From Amaranthus tricolor (Eukaryota; Streptophyta; Magnoliopsida; Caryophyllales; Amaranthaceae), in NCBI RefSeq assembly GCF_026212465.1, contig NC_080062.1, positions 7,064,297-7,128,296 of the forward strand: 64,000 nt of DNA, in the 5' to 3' direction. This document shows positions 1 to 12,780 of this stretch, in pieces (position 1 is the stretch's first letter; the number at the start of each line of letters is the position of its first letter). The notes beneath the pieces were generated by a model that was not told the DNA's origin, did no database searches, and was given only the letters and a program-made list of their open reading frames with translations. Made by a program: the position numbers and the translations under genes.

Positions 1-1469
1 GGGACCATTTTTCCTTAACTCTACAAATTTTACCCTTTATGTCTCATAAAATAACATCATGCAATTTGCTAAAAATTTAGAAAATATTATAAATATATAA
101 ATTACATAAATAAAATTAAAAATAAATAAGAATATTATTTAAATAGATATATTAAAAATAAAGACAACGCATACATAGCCGTCAATTTTTAGGAACCTTC
201 GTTTTTTAGAAACTTCCAAGTTTCAAGATAATTGTAATTTGTTACTTACAATAGAGCCTACAATAATCCACTGTGTTTGATGGGAGTGTTCAAAAATTCA
301 ATTTAATTGAAATAAATTATTTTTTTAAGATTGACGTATTATGAATCTGAAAAAATTAAAGGGTATTAATCGGATAGACTCGTAATTTTTAGGTCATAGG
401 TCACTTTCTTCTGATTTAAAGTGAAAAATTAAAATTTTTGAATTATAGAATTTAAAAAGAAGGATATTAATTCGATAAATTTTAGAGTTACAACTATCAG
501 CTTAAATTTTCTGTAGAGTTGATTCTTTGTCATAATATCATATGAATTCAACATGACTACATGTCACACTCACATATTATAATTTCATTGAGCCCTCAAA
601 ATTTCAAGTGAAATGTTAAAATGTCATGTTTGAGGAGAATATGTATAGAATCTACACTTTCAACTTGAAGTACTCTTATATGAGAGACCTTGATAGAGTG
701 AATAACGTATTCTAACTCCTATGGTATAATCAATTATAACTTTTTGCTCAGTTAACTTATTGACATAAATACACAATTAATGATAAAAAGTTCACATTAA
801 AATATTTTTTTTTGAAGTTGGTTGAGGCCAAGGGCAACAAAAATAAACCTATGATCTTATTTGGAGAATTTGGTACTGTATTTTTTTGTTGTATATGTTC
901 TAACTGAGACAAAATTCAATTACTCATAATAAAATCTTTAAGATTGCTCATTTCATTCTCTAATGTTCTTTAATTCAATTTATAATATTTAACTTTAAAG
1001 AGGGAGAAATTTTACTAAGGTTTTTGGGAGATATATGGATGAAAAAATATATTTCCTCCATTCACAAAAAATGTTTACAAGAATTAAGATTACTTCTTTA
1101 AGGAATGAATGGAGTATTAATGTTTGATCTTGTTAGATTCATCTTAATATATGTAGAAGTACTTTTTATCATACATTATTAATAAATTTTTATGACGTAT
1201 ATTTAGATACAATAATTTCTGATCAATAACCGTGACTTGTAAAATTACCACAAAAAGACAAAAAAAGTAATAATAAAATAAACAAAACCAAAAAGATAAA
1301 TTAAAATCACAAAATTCTCACATTATCAAATCCTACTACATAAAATTGATTTCTTAACTTTATAAATCACCGTTATTTACTAAGACTTTCTCTATTTAGA
1401 TATATCTCTAAAACTGTTTCAAAAATTGTATAAAAAGTAAGTGAGAAAAACAAAAAAGAACAAAGGTAG
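1..1469. other. Gene-free A/T-rich intergenic DNA
   Basis: No reading frame with coding character was seen on either strand. The stretch is A/T-rich with scattered homopolymer runs. Around 1049-1116 a short CCTCCATTC...GAATGGAG inverted pair resembles the ends of the Stowaway-like MITEs further on, but it is too degenerate to call. Confidence 0.6.
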
Positions 1470-1471
1470 TA

Positions 1472-1712
1472 CTCCCTCTGTCCCATATAGTTTGAATTAG
1501 AGATAAAATTGTTGTTTTTAAAGAAAAAGGTAAATGATAGTAATAAATAAAGAGATATAATGAATTGTATGGATAAAAATAAAAAAAAGAGTTAAAATGT
1601 ATAGATGAGATTAAAAGAAAGTGGTAGGCCATAGTCCAAAAATAGAAATGATGCTAATTAAGTGGGACGAATTAAAATGAAAAATGCTGCAAATTAAATG
1701 GGACGGAAGGAG
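1472..1712. mobile_element. Stowaway-like (Tc1/mariner) MITE
   Basis: The left end reads CTCCCTCTGTCCCATATAG and the right end, reverse-complemented, reads CTCCTTCCGTCCCATTTAA, so the element has inverted repeats of about 20 bases. Both ends are flanked by TA (1470-1471 and 1713-1714), the expected target duplication of this superfamily. There is no coding capacity. The CTCCCTCYGT terminus is the known signature of plant Stowaway elements. Confidence 0.8.
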
Positions 1713-2197
1713 TATGATTTATTATGATTTTATGTGTTTGATTCTTCCACATTGTATTACTTAGTATCATACTCTCTTCGTCCCTATGAGATTGCACTCA
1801 ATTTATATTGGGTGAAATTTAGTGGAAAGTGAACTTTAATTGGAGAATAAAAAAAACAAGTGGATGATAGAAATGAATGGTTAAGATGGAGAGAGAAAAC
1901 AAGTTTGTGAATGATATTTAAAGAAAGAAAGTGAAGTCATTGCCAAAAATAGAAAAAGGTGTAAAATAAGTATGAAAAACAAAAATCAAAAGAGGTACAA
2001 ATTGAAAGAAACGATCATTCTTGCCACACATTTTGTAATTTGTTAGCCATACTTGTATTTATTATTGAGATTTCACATTTTGTGCCTAATCAATGGATAA
2101 TAACTTTTGAATGTGTTATTTTAGCTACGATTTCATTGTCTACAATTCTATTTAGCTATCACATTATTAATTCCTTTAAATTTACAATTGAAACTGA

Positions 2198-2407
2198 TAC
2201 CACCTCCGTTCTTATTTGTTTTTCTCATTTTTTCCAAAAGAAAATTTCACAAAAATCTTCCCACTATGATATCTTTTTATTTTGGAACATTTTTATGGAT
2301 AAAAATAATCTCATATGTCTAACCCATTATATTAAAAGACCATGATGTATTGTCCTTAGTTTCGTCCCATATATCAACGGAAAGAACAAAAATGAACAAA
2401 GGGAGTA
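2198..2407. mobile_element. Second Stowaway-like MITE
   Basis: The left end (about 2198) begins TACCACCTCCGTTCTTATTT. The right end near 2407, reverse-complemented, begins TACTCCCTTTGTTCATTTTT. These are imperfect inverted repeats of about 28 bases, more diverged than those of the 1472 copy. Another possible relative starts near 1772 (CTCTCTTCGTCCC), but its right end could not be placed. Confidence 0.6.
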
Positions 2408-2861
2408 TATTATAAAGAAAAATATCACTTTCAATATAAAACTTAAAAAAACTTAAAAAGACAGATGAAATTATTTTTATTTTGTTAACTCATTTAAAGT
2501 TTTTGATATCTTCCGTTAGAAATTCACATCGTTATCATCATATCTTACATTCAATTTCGTAATCTTTATTGATTTGAAACCATTTCAATTCCTCGCTATT
2601 TGGAGAAGGCAAATATGACAACCAAAAGCTTTGGTACAATTTAAGATAAACTACATGACTTATGAACATGAATAAAATGTAAAAACCAAAAAAAAAAAAA
2701 AAAAAATTCGTAGTATTTTATCCCAAAATTACAAAATATATTCTTTTAAGAATGATATATTTATCGTCAATCTTTACTATTAATTTAATTATCTGTATTT
2801 GCACACCAATTCGTAACCACATATTTTGTATGATGCATTTTACCGAGCATGTACACAAATG

Positions 2862-4641
2862 CAAATATCTAGTGATGGCCACGGAGCGGGTTATTTGGAA
2901 CTGAATCGCTTGAAATTGTCCCGGAATCGAAACCGTTCGTGACAGATTCCGAACCCCGGCACCGTGAAATCGTTGGAAAAAAAGTTGCTGGAACCGTGAA
3001 ACCGCCGGAAAAAAGTCAGAACCAGGCCAAAGAACCGCGGGCCAGTTCACCCGGACCACTGGTTCCAAGGAACCAGACCGGACCGGTTCACCCCGTCCAA
3101 CGGTTCTTTGGAACCGAAACCGGAACCGGGCGGTTCATCTGGCCCAGCGGTTCTTTGGAACCGGTCAAAAAACTAGTTGTTGGAGATTTTTCTATAAATA
3201 CTCTACACTTTCAATCATTTTCATTCACAATTCATCTCTTCTCCTACTCTCTCTATTTAATTACTTAATTCGTATTTTAATTATTTCTTAATTACATAAT
3301 TAGTCTTTTCATTATTTATATATTTCTTAATTCCATTATTATTTCAATATTATCATGTCTTCTTTTTTGAAAAAAGCCTCTAAAAAAGTTACTAAAGTGG
3401 CAAAATCATTGGAAGGTTCTAGCTCCAAAATAAAGGTCACTTCAACTCCGTCGATATCAACAACACCTTCGATTAGTAATTATAATTTTGAACCAAATTA
3501 TTCAGAAGGGTACGAACAAGAATTACACGATTATGCAGAAGAAGTGGAAAGAGAAATACAAATTGAATAAGAAGAAGAGGGAACCAACGACCCCTGTTGG
3601 GATACTTAGATCTTGACAGTCATCAACGAGATCACATGAAGAACAACAACAACAACAACAATAAAGACAAGCTCATGGTAAACGAGTCAATTTCCAAAGT
3701 ATCGGTTAGTTTTATAATTTTATTCTTCAAATTGATCAAATTTTAAATTATTATTTATTTATATATTGTGGTATTTGAGTATGTCTTTATATTTAAATTT
3801 AGATGAAGATGAACCAGTAAGACAACCTTTTCCGGCAATGCCAGCTCCTAGTGGTAGAGTTGTTTCACATGTGTGGTCGTATTTTACAAAACAACCAACC
3901 GATAATCCGAATGTTTTCTTATGCACTTGTCAAATTTGTAAAAGTCAAGGGGTAAAGCCCTTAGTTTCATACAATTTCAGCAGAGGTAAATACTTTTTAA
4001 GTTTTTATACATGATATTTATATTTTTGTAAATCAAGAATGTATTAAAAATTCATTTATTGTGTTTTGTGAATACGTGTTAGGTGGTGGTACGAGATCTT
4101 TCAACAAAGATTTGGCAAAGAAGCATGGAATCACAAAAGAAACTCATGCAGCAAGCGACAGCGGGACCACAAGTGGAAGCCGACAGTGGGACATTCCCGG
4201 CGAAGGTATGACAAAGAACTGCGTGAGCTTTGATTCCTTCGGGATACGTAGGCAACTTCGTATTCCTTCGGGATACTGGGTTCAAGTCCATTTTCTCCCT
4301 CTTTTTTTTTAATCATTTTTATCGTTTTTTATTAATTTATTTTTTTCCTTCTTTTTAGTAAATATTTTAATAACGATGACAAGCAATGAATTTCGTTAAT
4401 AATCAAGTAATCATCAAAGGTATGTTCGTATTATTATTGTATTTTTATATTATATTTAAAGGAAAAATAAGAATGGAGATGATCCATCCGACTCGCCCGA
4501 CCCGGGAGTTAGAACCACCGGAACCGCCAAGAAATCGTTTGAAACCGCCCAAAACCAAAAACGTTCGAATCAAGTTCCAGATGGAACCGAAATCGAAATG
4601 AAACCAACCCAATTCGAACTGTGGCCATCACCACAAATATC
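2862..4641 (+). mobile_element. hAT transposon, internally deleted, with 8-bp target duplication
   Basis: The element proper is 2870-4633. Its ends are TAGTGATGGCCAC (left) and, reverse-complemented, TGGTGATGGCCAC (right), a 12/13 inverted repeat typical of hAT elements. An identical 8-bp sequence CAAATATC flanks it at 2862-2869 and 4634-4641, which is the hAT hallmark. About 250 bases inside the left end are GC-richer and packed with GGAACCG/CGGTTCC motifs, which look like subterminal transposase-binding repeats. The interior holds only the N-terminal part of a transposase gene (BED finger) and no catalytic or dimerisation domain, so it is non-autonomous. The perfect target duplication argues for a fairly recent insertion. 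Confidence 0.88.
3355..4170 (+). pseudogene. Decayed N-terminal part of a hAT transposase (BED zinc finger)
   Basis: Exon 1 starts at the ATG at 3355 (MSSFLKKASKK...) and encodes a Lys/Ser-rich then acidic head, closed by TAA at 3568-3570. An acceptor at 3801-3802 opens an exon running to about 3985 (DEDEPVRQPFPAMPAPSGRV, then VWSYFT and CTCQICKSQGV). A further exon from 4083 supplies GGGTRSFNKDLAKKH. Together these make a BED-type finger: aromatic VWSYF, CxxC, then the H-x-H tail. The first tail histidine of the usual NKHLAKKH is Asp here. With an early stop, a mutated ligand and no DDE or hATC domain downstream, this is not a functional transposase. Intron signals (GTAAAT donor at 3986, TTAG acceptor at 4079-4082) are still visible. 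Confidence 0.75.
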
Positions 4642-7600
4642 GAATGAAACTCCCTCAAAATAATTGCAGGTAGGAAAAGTAACTCATTAGCTATATATGT
4701 TCTTGTGTTATTATTAACATTCGTTTGATTGTTGTGAGATTGCGTTTAAGTAGTTATTAGGCATGTAGTCATGTACACAGAAATCGATACTAGTGACAAT
4801 ATATCAAAACACATGCAGCGTATTTTCACCTTATGGATTCACTTCACCCCACCATTTTAATTTATATATTTTCAATCGAAAAATATTTATTTATTGGAAA
4901 TAAAAGAAATTTTCCTACACCAAAGTATCTATATTTGCATAAATTGTGATTTTTAGACGGTCTCACTGTAAGAAGATTTTTAATCGGGCAAAATTGGCAA
5001 ACTAAATAAAGTAAAATATTATTTTTCGTACTTATGCATTAAAATTAACACTTTAAATATTAAAATCAACTTATATGTTTTGACGTGTCACACTGAGAGA
5101 CTCTGGTAAAGTGTATGCATGAGTTGCTCTAATTGTTATACCTCCCCTCAATAAAAGCTACACTGTGTTAATTTGTAATCTCAATTCAATTGTCGACAAC
5201 GCATAGCAGTCAATTTACGGGTCGGGACCCTTGTTAACACAAGCCTTCTTCGCCTTGTCGCTTGGATAATTCGGTATTAGGAATAATTATGGATCCAAAA
5301 TCCTATTGGATCCAATCGAGTTTCGTCTTTATTTTAAGAGTTTAGGTCTAACATTTGAGATTCAATAGATCCGAGTACAGTTTCGGATCCAACAATTATA
5401 TGGCTTTGTAAGACCTAGACCGGACCCAACTCGACTCAAACCTTCTCTTTAAATCCATTTAAGATCGAAATTCATTAGATCCCTCTCATTAAAAAACATT
5501 CATCATCATAACCAATTGATATTAGTAGGTGTTACTAATCTACTTATAAGCTTAAAGGATATTTACTACTAAAACAAACTAGTAGTAATTATTACTCCTC
5601 AAATTATAAAATGATATAATTTTTCTCCCTTTTTTCAATATAAAATAACTTATATGTAAATAATAATAAACACTTTAATAACTCGGTTTTCAAACAACTC
5701 TCCAGAAGAATGACACAACCTAAGGTGACCCCATTTTTAATTTGGTTGAAATTTATTAATAACACCTCTTTATTGATCGATTTGTACAATGAACACTTTT
5801 ATTTTTTGTCGTTTTAGACACTATAGAATGCAATAATGCTATATTCGACTTAGAGCTATCCAATTGGTTAAAACTTAACAAGATCTGAATTTAATGATAT
5901 TTCAAATCTAACAATTGACAAAAGATCCAAATGGACATCTTTAGAAAATAAAATTGCTCAAGGTAATACCAAAATTAATTATAATACATAATTCTCTAAT
6001 CACGGTCTACGTAGGTTCAAACTAGCTAACAAAGTTGTGAGGTATAGGACTACTGATATTGTTAGTAATTCTAATAAAATCTTTCGATTTATTTGAATCG
6101 CTGATAATATCAACGGTTATGTGTTGGTAAAAGTCTGAAAAAAAGTATTAGTATTATTATTGTAATTGTTCTTGTTGCCCATTAGACCTGTAATTGATTT
6201 ATATTTATGATATTTATTGTTGTTGTGATTATTACATATTAAATATGTAACTGATCTTGAAATTATTAATATATTTTTCACCAATTACTTCTCTTTAAAA
6301 AACTCAGTCACGCCATTCAACATGTGAGTTTTATAAGGCTTAAACTTAACATAGCAAATCTGATTCATGTATCGATTTTCTTAATAGCATGTAAATATAA
6401 CTATTTGAGCAAGTTTATGCCTTTCATTTTCTAAATGAAATACTTCTTACGATAATTAACTAATATTTTGCGCATAATTTCTTCTTGTTTAATGTTATTT
6501 AGTTAATATAAAATTTTCACAATTTCTTTCGTTTCAACACTACATCACACCATTTAAAGTTTTTCATATTGATGGATAGAGATATCCACATTAATACCAA
6601 TATAATTAATAAATTTTTTAACATTTATTTCTTTCCTACAATGCACCACACTATTCAAAGCTTTTTTTATGGATTAAGGTATCCACTCAAATATTAATTT
6701 ATTTGATAAATTTTTAACAATTTCTTTTCTTTTTAGCACTATATTACTCAAAGGTTTTTTTTTCATGAAACAAAAAAGATATCCACTTACATATTATTTT
6801 AATTAATAAATTTCTCACAATTTTTTTCTTTTCAAGACTACATTACATCATTCAATGATTTTCATTTCATGGTTGAAATATCCACTAAAAATTTAGTTAA
6901 AATTATTTTAACCACAAAATGCTATATTCTTCCTCTAATGGAAGACACTACCACTTAATTCTCGGTGTAGTATTTTGATGGGTACCGAGGGAACACAATA
7001 CTTTTCAATTTGCAACAAGTCTTGTATGAAATCGTCTTATCGTAAGACAGAATCTTATAAATAGTCCAAAGTTAAACTTATATAGCACTTAACTAAATTA
7101 AAATAGTGTTTTTTCATCTAAATTTAAGAAATTTAAAATTGGGTGATATTAAACTGTCTCACAGTGAGACAATCTTAATAAAGAATTTATCTTCTATTTT
7201 ATTTCATCCCTCCCTTTTATTTTGCAATACTTCTATTTTGGGTAATATTTTAACTTTCAACCCGCTTATCTAATTTTTATCTATATGGGAGTATCTTTTA
7301 TTTATCTATCTCTTTGTTTTTAATCTTATACTAATAAAATTTAACTGTTTCTCTATTTTCTTAAAACTTGTGTCGTTATTAACTAATGTATTATCAAGGG
7401 GACATAAGAAGTATAAATAACCAAATGAATTGTAAAGAATAAATTGTCAAATACTAAAAAAAATTGCTAACATGCATGAAATAGTAAGTATTCCATTGCT
7501 CCACTCAATTAACAATATTTATAATTACAAGTAAGAGCTGTTTAAGTTAATTGATAAGAATAAGTGAGATAAAAGGAACATAAAATAGGGATGAATGTTA

Positions 7601-8445
7601 TTTGGATAAAAGTCGTAAATCAAATCGATTCAAACTGAATGATAAATATTGTTTAGACTTTTGAATTTACAAAAATATTTTAAATTTGGATTAGGTTTTA
7701 GCCTACTAAAAAATCGAAGACCGAAATTCCAAACGAAATTAAATAAGAGTTTACTTTCACTTTAGTAGGTGATGCTAAAGAGACACAAGTGCTTTTACAA
7801 GCAAAGATAAGCCTTAAATCAACAATTTAAATTCATTTTTCATTCATACTTTTGCCACAAACAAAGATAAATCTTTAATCAATACTTCAAAATTTTTAAA
7901 CGAATTAATTTGATTTGGTTTGATTTATATCGTGACAAAATTTGATTGAAAAATAAAAAATTATATTTAATTTTATTTGATTTGATTTTACGTATAAACC
8001 AAACTACAAACTACACTTTCAACCCTAAAGATACTTAATTGTTCTCAGGACCTTAAAAAGTGGGAAATATTAGAAGCAATCTTAACAGTAGAAATCTTGG
8101 TATTCGGTATTCCCTTTTATCATTAGGTAATTACTTCGTACGTTTGAATTTACTTACCATGTTTATTTTTCAAATTATTTATTGTCACTAATTTAATTCT
8201 TAACATCTTTAATAACATATAATAAAAAATTATAAAAATTTAATATTAATAATCTCATATGATTTCACTTGACTATATTTTAATTTATATATTAAAACTA
8301 ATTACAAATTAAGAATAATAAATAATACTATTTTTTTAATGTTGCAACTAAATTAAAATAAAGGAAGTACAATATAAGAAGTATTATGAAAAATAAAAAA
8401 AACAAAAGTAAAAGCTGGATGGGTTGTAAAGTCACCGTGGTACAT
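4642..8445. other. Gene-free A/T-rich DNA with scattered TIR-repeat remnants
   Basis: No coding sequence recognised. Fragments of a dispersed repeat carrying GTCTCAC/GTGAGAC pairs are visible near 4955-4975, 7020-7060 and 7148-7180. The last contains the near-palindrome CTGTCTCACAGTGAGACAAT. Similar pieces recur near 15716, 29345, 29430 and 49012. Confidence 0.55.
8105..8370 (-). mobile_element. Dispersed MITE family, copy 1
   Basis: Same sequence family as 8880-9085, 9310-9500, 27685-27945, 49555-49800 and 50340-50585. Shared landmarks are ATCTATAAGTTAAAATATA, then a GATTATTAATAT block, then TTAGAGATATTAA. This copy lies in reverse orientation. No clear target duplication was found. Confidence 0.55.
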
Positions 8446-8717
8446 ATATTTTTAATACTATTTTTAATACTATTTAGAGGTATACATTTAGAGGTATACA
8501 TTCTTAATAATCAGGTATACATTCTTAATAATACTATATTTTTAATAATACTATATTTTTAATAATCAGGTATACATTCTTAATAATCAGGTATACATTC
8601 TTAATAATACTATATTTTTAATACATATATTTTTTAATACTATATTTTTAATGTTGCATATATTTTTAATTCTTAATAATGCCTCCTATTTAGAGGTATA
8701 CATTCTCATAATCAGGT
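8446..8717. repeat. Irregular tandem repeat (GGTATACATTCTTAATAATCA units)
   Basis: Short blocks alternate: GGTATACATTCTTAATAATC and TACTATATTTTTAATA, each present several times in varying order. The pattern suggests repeated slippage or unequal exchange. No gene overlaps it. Confidence 0.8.
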
Positions 8718-8879
8718 CGATTTTGGGTCATATATTTTGGATTGGTTTAAAATTTAATTTTATATCCTAATTAATTTATATGATTTAAATTTTGAAATCG
8801 GGTCAAATCTGGTTCGATTACAAGGTCGGATTTATTTTGAACACATCTACTCTTACTCACTTGAATATACCATCTGACT

Positions 8880-9085
8880 CGATACATTTGCTAATGTAAT
8901 AATTTTATCATTAATATCTCTAATTTTACATACTTATAATTATAAAAAGTTAATATTAATGATCTTTGCATTGAAATGAATCAAACAAAATCTTACTTAA
9001 TTATGTTATAACTTATAGATTAAGAATTACAAGTTAAGAGTGATTGATGAATAATGTTAAAAATCAAATGAGACTATTAAGGTGA
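8880..9085 (-). mobile_element. Dispersed MITE family, copy 2
   Basis: Reverse-oriented copy of the family at 8105-8370. It ends immediately next to the (TA)n tract that starts near 9096. Confidence 0.55.
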
Positions 9086-9091
9086 ATAGGA

Positions 9092-9224
<133 letters not shown>

Positions 9225-9309
9225 GTCCTATTTTTATTTTTAGTTAAGACTCACCACTATTGCTTTGAGAAATGATATTTAATTTTTGAGTTAATAAAGC
9301 ATGTGTATA

Positions 9310-9500
9310 TACTTTATACGTTTCAAATTACTTGCAACGATTATTATACTATTCATTCATCACTCTTTATTTGTGATTAGTTGTTAATTTATAAGTTAAA
9401 ATATAATCAAGTTGAATTTTATTCATTCGTCTCAATGCAATGATTATTAATATCAAATTTTTATAATTTTTATTATGCATAATTTGAGATAAAACGGAAA
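9310..9500 (+). mobile_element. Dispersed MITE family, copy 3
   Basis: Forward copy of the family described at 8105-8370. With copy 2 it forms a large inverted repeat around the (TA)n tract. Confidence 0.55.
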
Positions 9501-12320
9501 AAGTATCATTTATGGGTAAAAAAATTTGTTGCATACTAATTTGGATGTTCATATCGATTGACTTGATGAATCATAACATATCACGTAGAAGTATTTAATA
9601 AAAGGTTGAAAAAAGATAAATGACAAAATCTCATAATTTTACCATTAAGAGGTTAAAATTGATTACTTTGCACTTCATTTTCCGAAACATAAAGCTAAAT
9701 TTGGTTGTATATTTAAAAATATTTTAACATCAATTTTTTCTACCTAAATAAGAATTTAAGAAGATTAAGAAATACTTATATACTTTCTTTAAAAAATGAA
9801 TATTTTTTTATGGTTATATAAATGGTAATTAAGTTTATACTATTATATTTATCCAGTAAATTTAATATATATTCTATTAAATTGTCATATGTAATCATAA
9901 AATTGACATCTAAACAGCTAGGGGTTTGAACGATGAATATAATGTAATACATTTGATACACATAATTAAAAGTATCATACATGCTATATTGACTTAGAAA
10001 GATGACATATAGTGCAATGCATTTGCTATTGAGTCAATACGACATAATATACTTTTAGTGAGATATATTTAATGACATTTAGTTTAAAAGTTACTACTTT
10101 AAATTTCTAATGGTATATATATAGTGGTTTTAGTGACATTTATTAAAGAGTAAACTCTTTCGTAGCATAATAAAAAATCATATTAAAGTTTTTTGAGACA
10201 TAGGATCTAGTGACATTTCTCATAAATGACACTATAAACTATAGTAATAGTAACAATTGCATATATCACTAAAGACCAAATAAAATGTTACTAAATTACT
10301 TTATAGTGAAACTTAAAATAAAAAATCAACAATTATTACACTAAAAATATAAATCAGTGATATTTTTGTAATGTCACTAATCCTATATCGCGAAAAGTTA
10401 ATTGTACTGTAGTGAATATGTACTTATTTATTATTTAATTATGTTTATTCAAGATTCATTCATGTATTTCAATTACATTGTCATTTTTTAAGTAAATAAA
10501 ATAAAATAAAAATATATAATAATATAAACTGCCAAACCAACACAAATGTGTATTTGCACGGACACTAATACTACTGTGTTATAATTATGAAGCACTCTAA
10601 TATATTTATATTTATTTATTTATGTATTTATATATTATAAAAGGGTTAGCTTTTTTTATGCTCTTTATAGATCATGAAGACAGATATTGTTGTAGCACTA
10701 TGACCTTATGTCTTAACTCGTGAACGATTGTGATCGGGGTTGTTTTATTCATTTTTTAACCCCATGGAAAAAATTAAAAGAGCCTCTCATAAATTAATCA
10801 AATATTACAATAAAATGGGTCCACAAAGAAGACCCTTTATTAGATTTTAGATCCATTAAAACAGGCTAATCTGAAATTAAATCTAAAATTTTCAGACATT
10901 AAGTATCTATATCTAAATATGGGTCTACAGACCACAAAGAATAAATGAGTTCGAGTCTGAAATCGAATTTATAAAGAATTAATGAGTATATAAATCTGAT
11001 TGGACCTGACTGAGATTCGAATCATGACCATCATTACAGAAAACTATTGAAAACTTTGAACAAACTTTCATTAAGTTTTCGATTTCTTAAATCCGTCTTT
11101 AAGTACATAATCATTTAGTTTTTATATATGCTTTGTATTAAGTTTGTAATAAAGAGATTAATTTTATCCCTATGTGAATTTCGCTCTTTATTCAAATACC
11201 GTTGTGAAAGAATATCATAAAAGAAAATATTTATACAACCATAATATCTAATAAGATTTTGAGTGTCTTAAATGCCACAAATCAATATTTAAAAAATGTT
11301 GTCCAAACATATGATTAAAGAAGGAGTCTGTTGCCATATTCAATGAAGATTACAAATACAGTCTTGTAATTTGTTGTAACATCATTTGTGAAATACATTT
11401 ATAAATATTAACTCTCAAAAGCATACATGCTTTACAATTTATACAAATAAGAACGAAGATAGTAATTTTTATCAAATAATTAAAGTACTCAACCATAATC
11501 TAAACATGTTCAGGTCTGAATTTCTCATATATTCGTAAGGTTTAAAGAACATAGGTGATTCGTAAATGAGACATTTCAAAGATCAAGTCTGTTCAATTTG
11601 AAATGGTCCATGCTCAGATTTACTTCTTGTTGGGGTTAGAGGGAGTAAAAAAAGGCACCAGTTTTAATTGTTGGGTTGGAGGGAGTAACTGTAAAAGTGT
11701 ACTATACTAATACTACTCTTAAAAAGACTACTCATTAGCTAGTACTTGTAGATTTCAGTCAATTTGATACATTCACTAACATTAAAAAGTTAAATATTAT
11801 GGATTAATGTATTGAGATATTAAAAAATAAAAAATAAAGAATAAAAAATAAAAATAGTTAGATCATATTTAAAAATAAAAATGAGACTCGAGTAAACTAA
11901 AATGAAATACTTCTTTCTTTGTTTTTTACTTGCACCAAATATCTTTTTTCGCAATTTAATGCATTTATCGGATGTAAAAAAGAACGGAGAAAGTATAAGG
12001 CAAAGTGAGCACAACAAACAAATATAGTCAAGTTTCTCCGATTCATTAACTTTTTTTGTTCAAAATAGACATGAAGACTCGATATATACCAATCTTATAA
12101 TTGAATTTGATTTGATACAACATAAAAATAGATTATAAATTATATAAAAATCAACATAGATACAAAATTCGATTTTAAGCCGACTGAAAACATCTAACCC
12201 AAAATTGACCTATTAATCCGAATAAACACCTCCGCCCATTCACCCCAACATATTTGGCTTTACTTCTTGAGCAGTGAGTAAAAACTAAAGACTACATTGG
12301 TTAAGCCAAACACCCAAAAA
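9501..12320. other. Gene-free A/T-rich intergenic DNA
   Basis: No coding frame recognised. Near 12060-12250 lies a repeat with phrases such as ATTATATAAAAATCAACATA and AACATCTAACCC. A similar repeat occurs around 19900-20050 inside the EREX-like gene and more distantly near 8710-8870, 46790-47190 and 50840-50990. Confidence 0.55.
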
Positions 12321-12324
12321 AGAT

Positions 12325-12780
12325 GTGCTTATTTAAACACCATCTCCTTTCTCTCATATCAACTCACAGATAGAGAGAGAAACTCTACACTCTATACTCT
12401 AAACTCTAAACACCCAATAGTTAGAGAGAGAAAGGGTGTGTTTGTAACTAACTGACATTTTAGGAGGGAAAAAAAGCCACAACCCACAATACACAATCCT
12501 GCAACAACTACTAGTATTTACTACTAGCATTAACATAGCTTTCTGCCTCCCTATACTACTCCTTTTTCCCCTCTCTCTGCATCAACCAAACATAGAAAGA
12601 TTGTCTGTTAGAGAGAGAAAGTTTTTACCTAAAACCCACAAAAACCCAGGTCCAAATTTTGCTTTTACTTGCCTAAATTGTTGTTTTTATAACAAAATTT
12701 GACCTAAAAGTTTAAAAAAGTTAGAGATTTTTCATTGAGTTTTAGAGTGAGAAAGTTGATTTGTATTAGAAAGTTTAGAT
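12325..12780 (+). promoter_or_regulatory. Probable promoter and 5' leader of the APT gene
   Basis: A TATTTAAA box-like element lies near 12329-12336. It is followed by a leader with several GAGAGAGAAA and CTCTACACTCTATACTC stretches, a CT/GA-rich composition common in plant 5' leaders. The transcription start is inferred at roughly 12360. A spliced leader cannot be excluded. Confidence 0.45.

Noticed and set aside
1772..2000. Complete third Stowaway-like MITE
   Set aside because: Only the left CTCTCTTCGTCCC end is convincing; the right end does not pair with it.
2939..3268. Open frame of 109 residues with Pro/Gly-rich sequence
   Set aside because: It lies over the GGAACCG subterminal repeats of the hAT element and reflects their composition; no ATG-led gene structure.
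8446..8717. CRISPR-like repeat array
   Set aside because: Units are irregular, spacers are not unique, and this is plant nuclear DNA.
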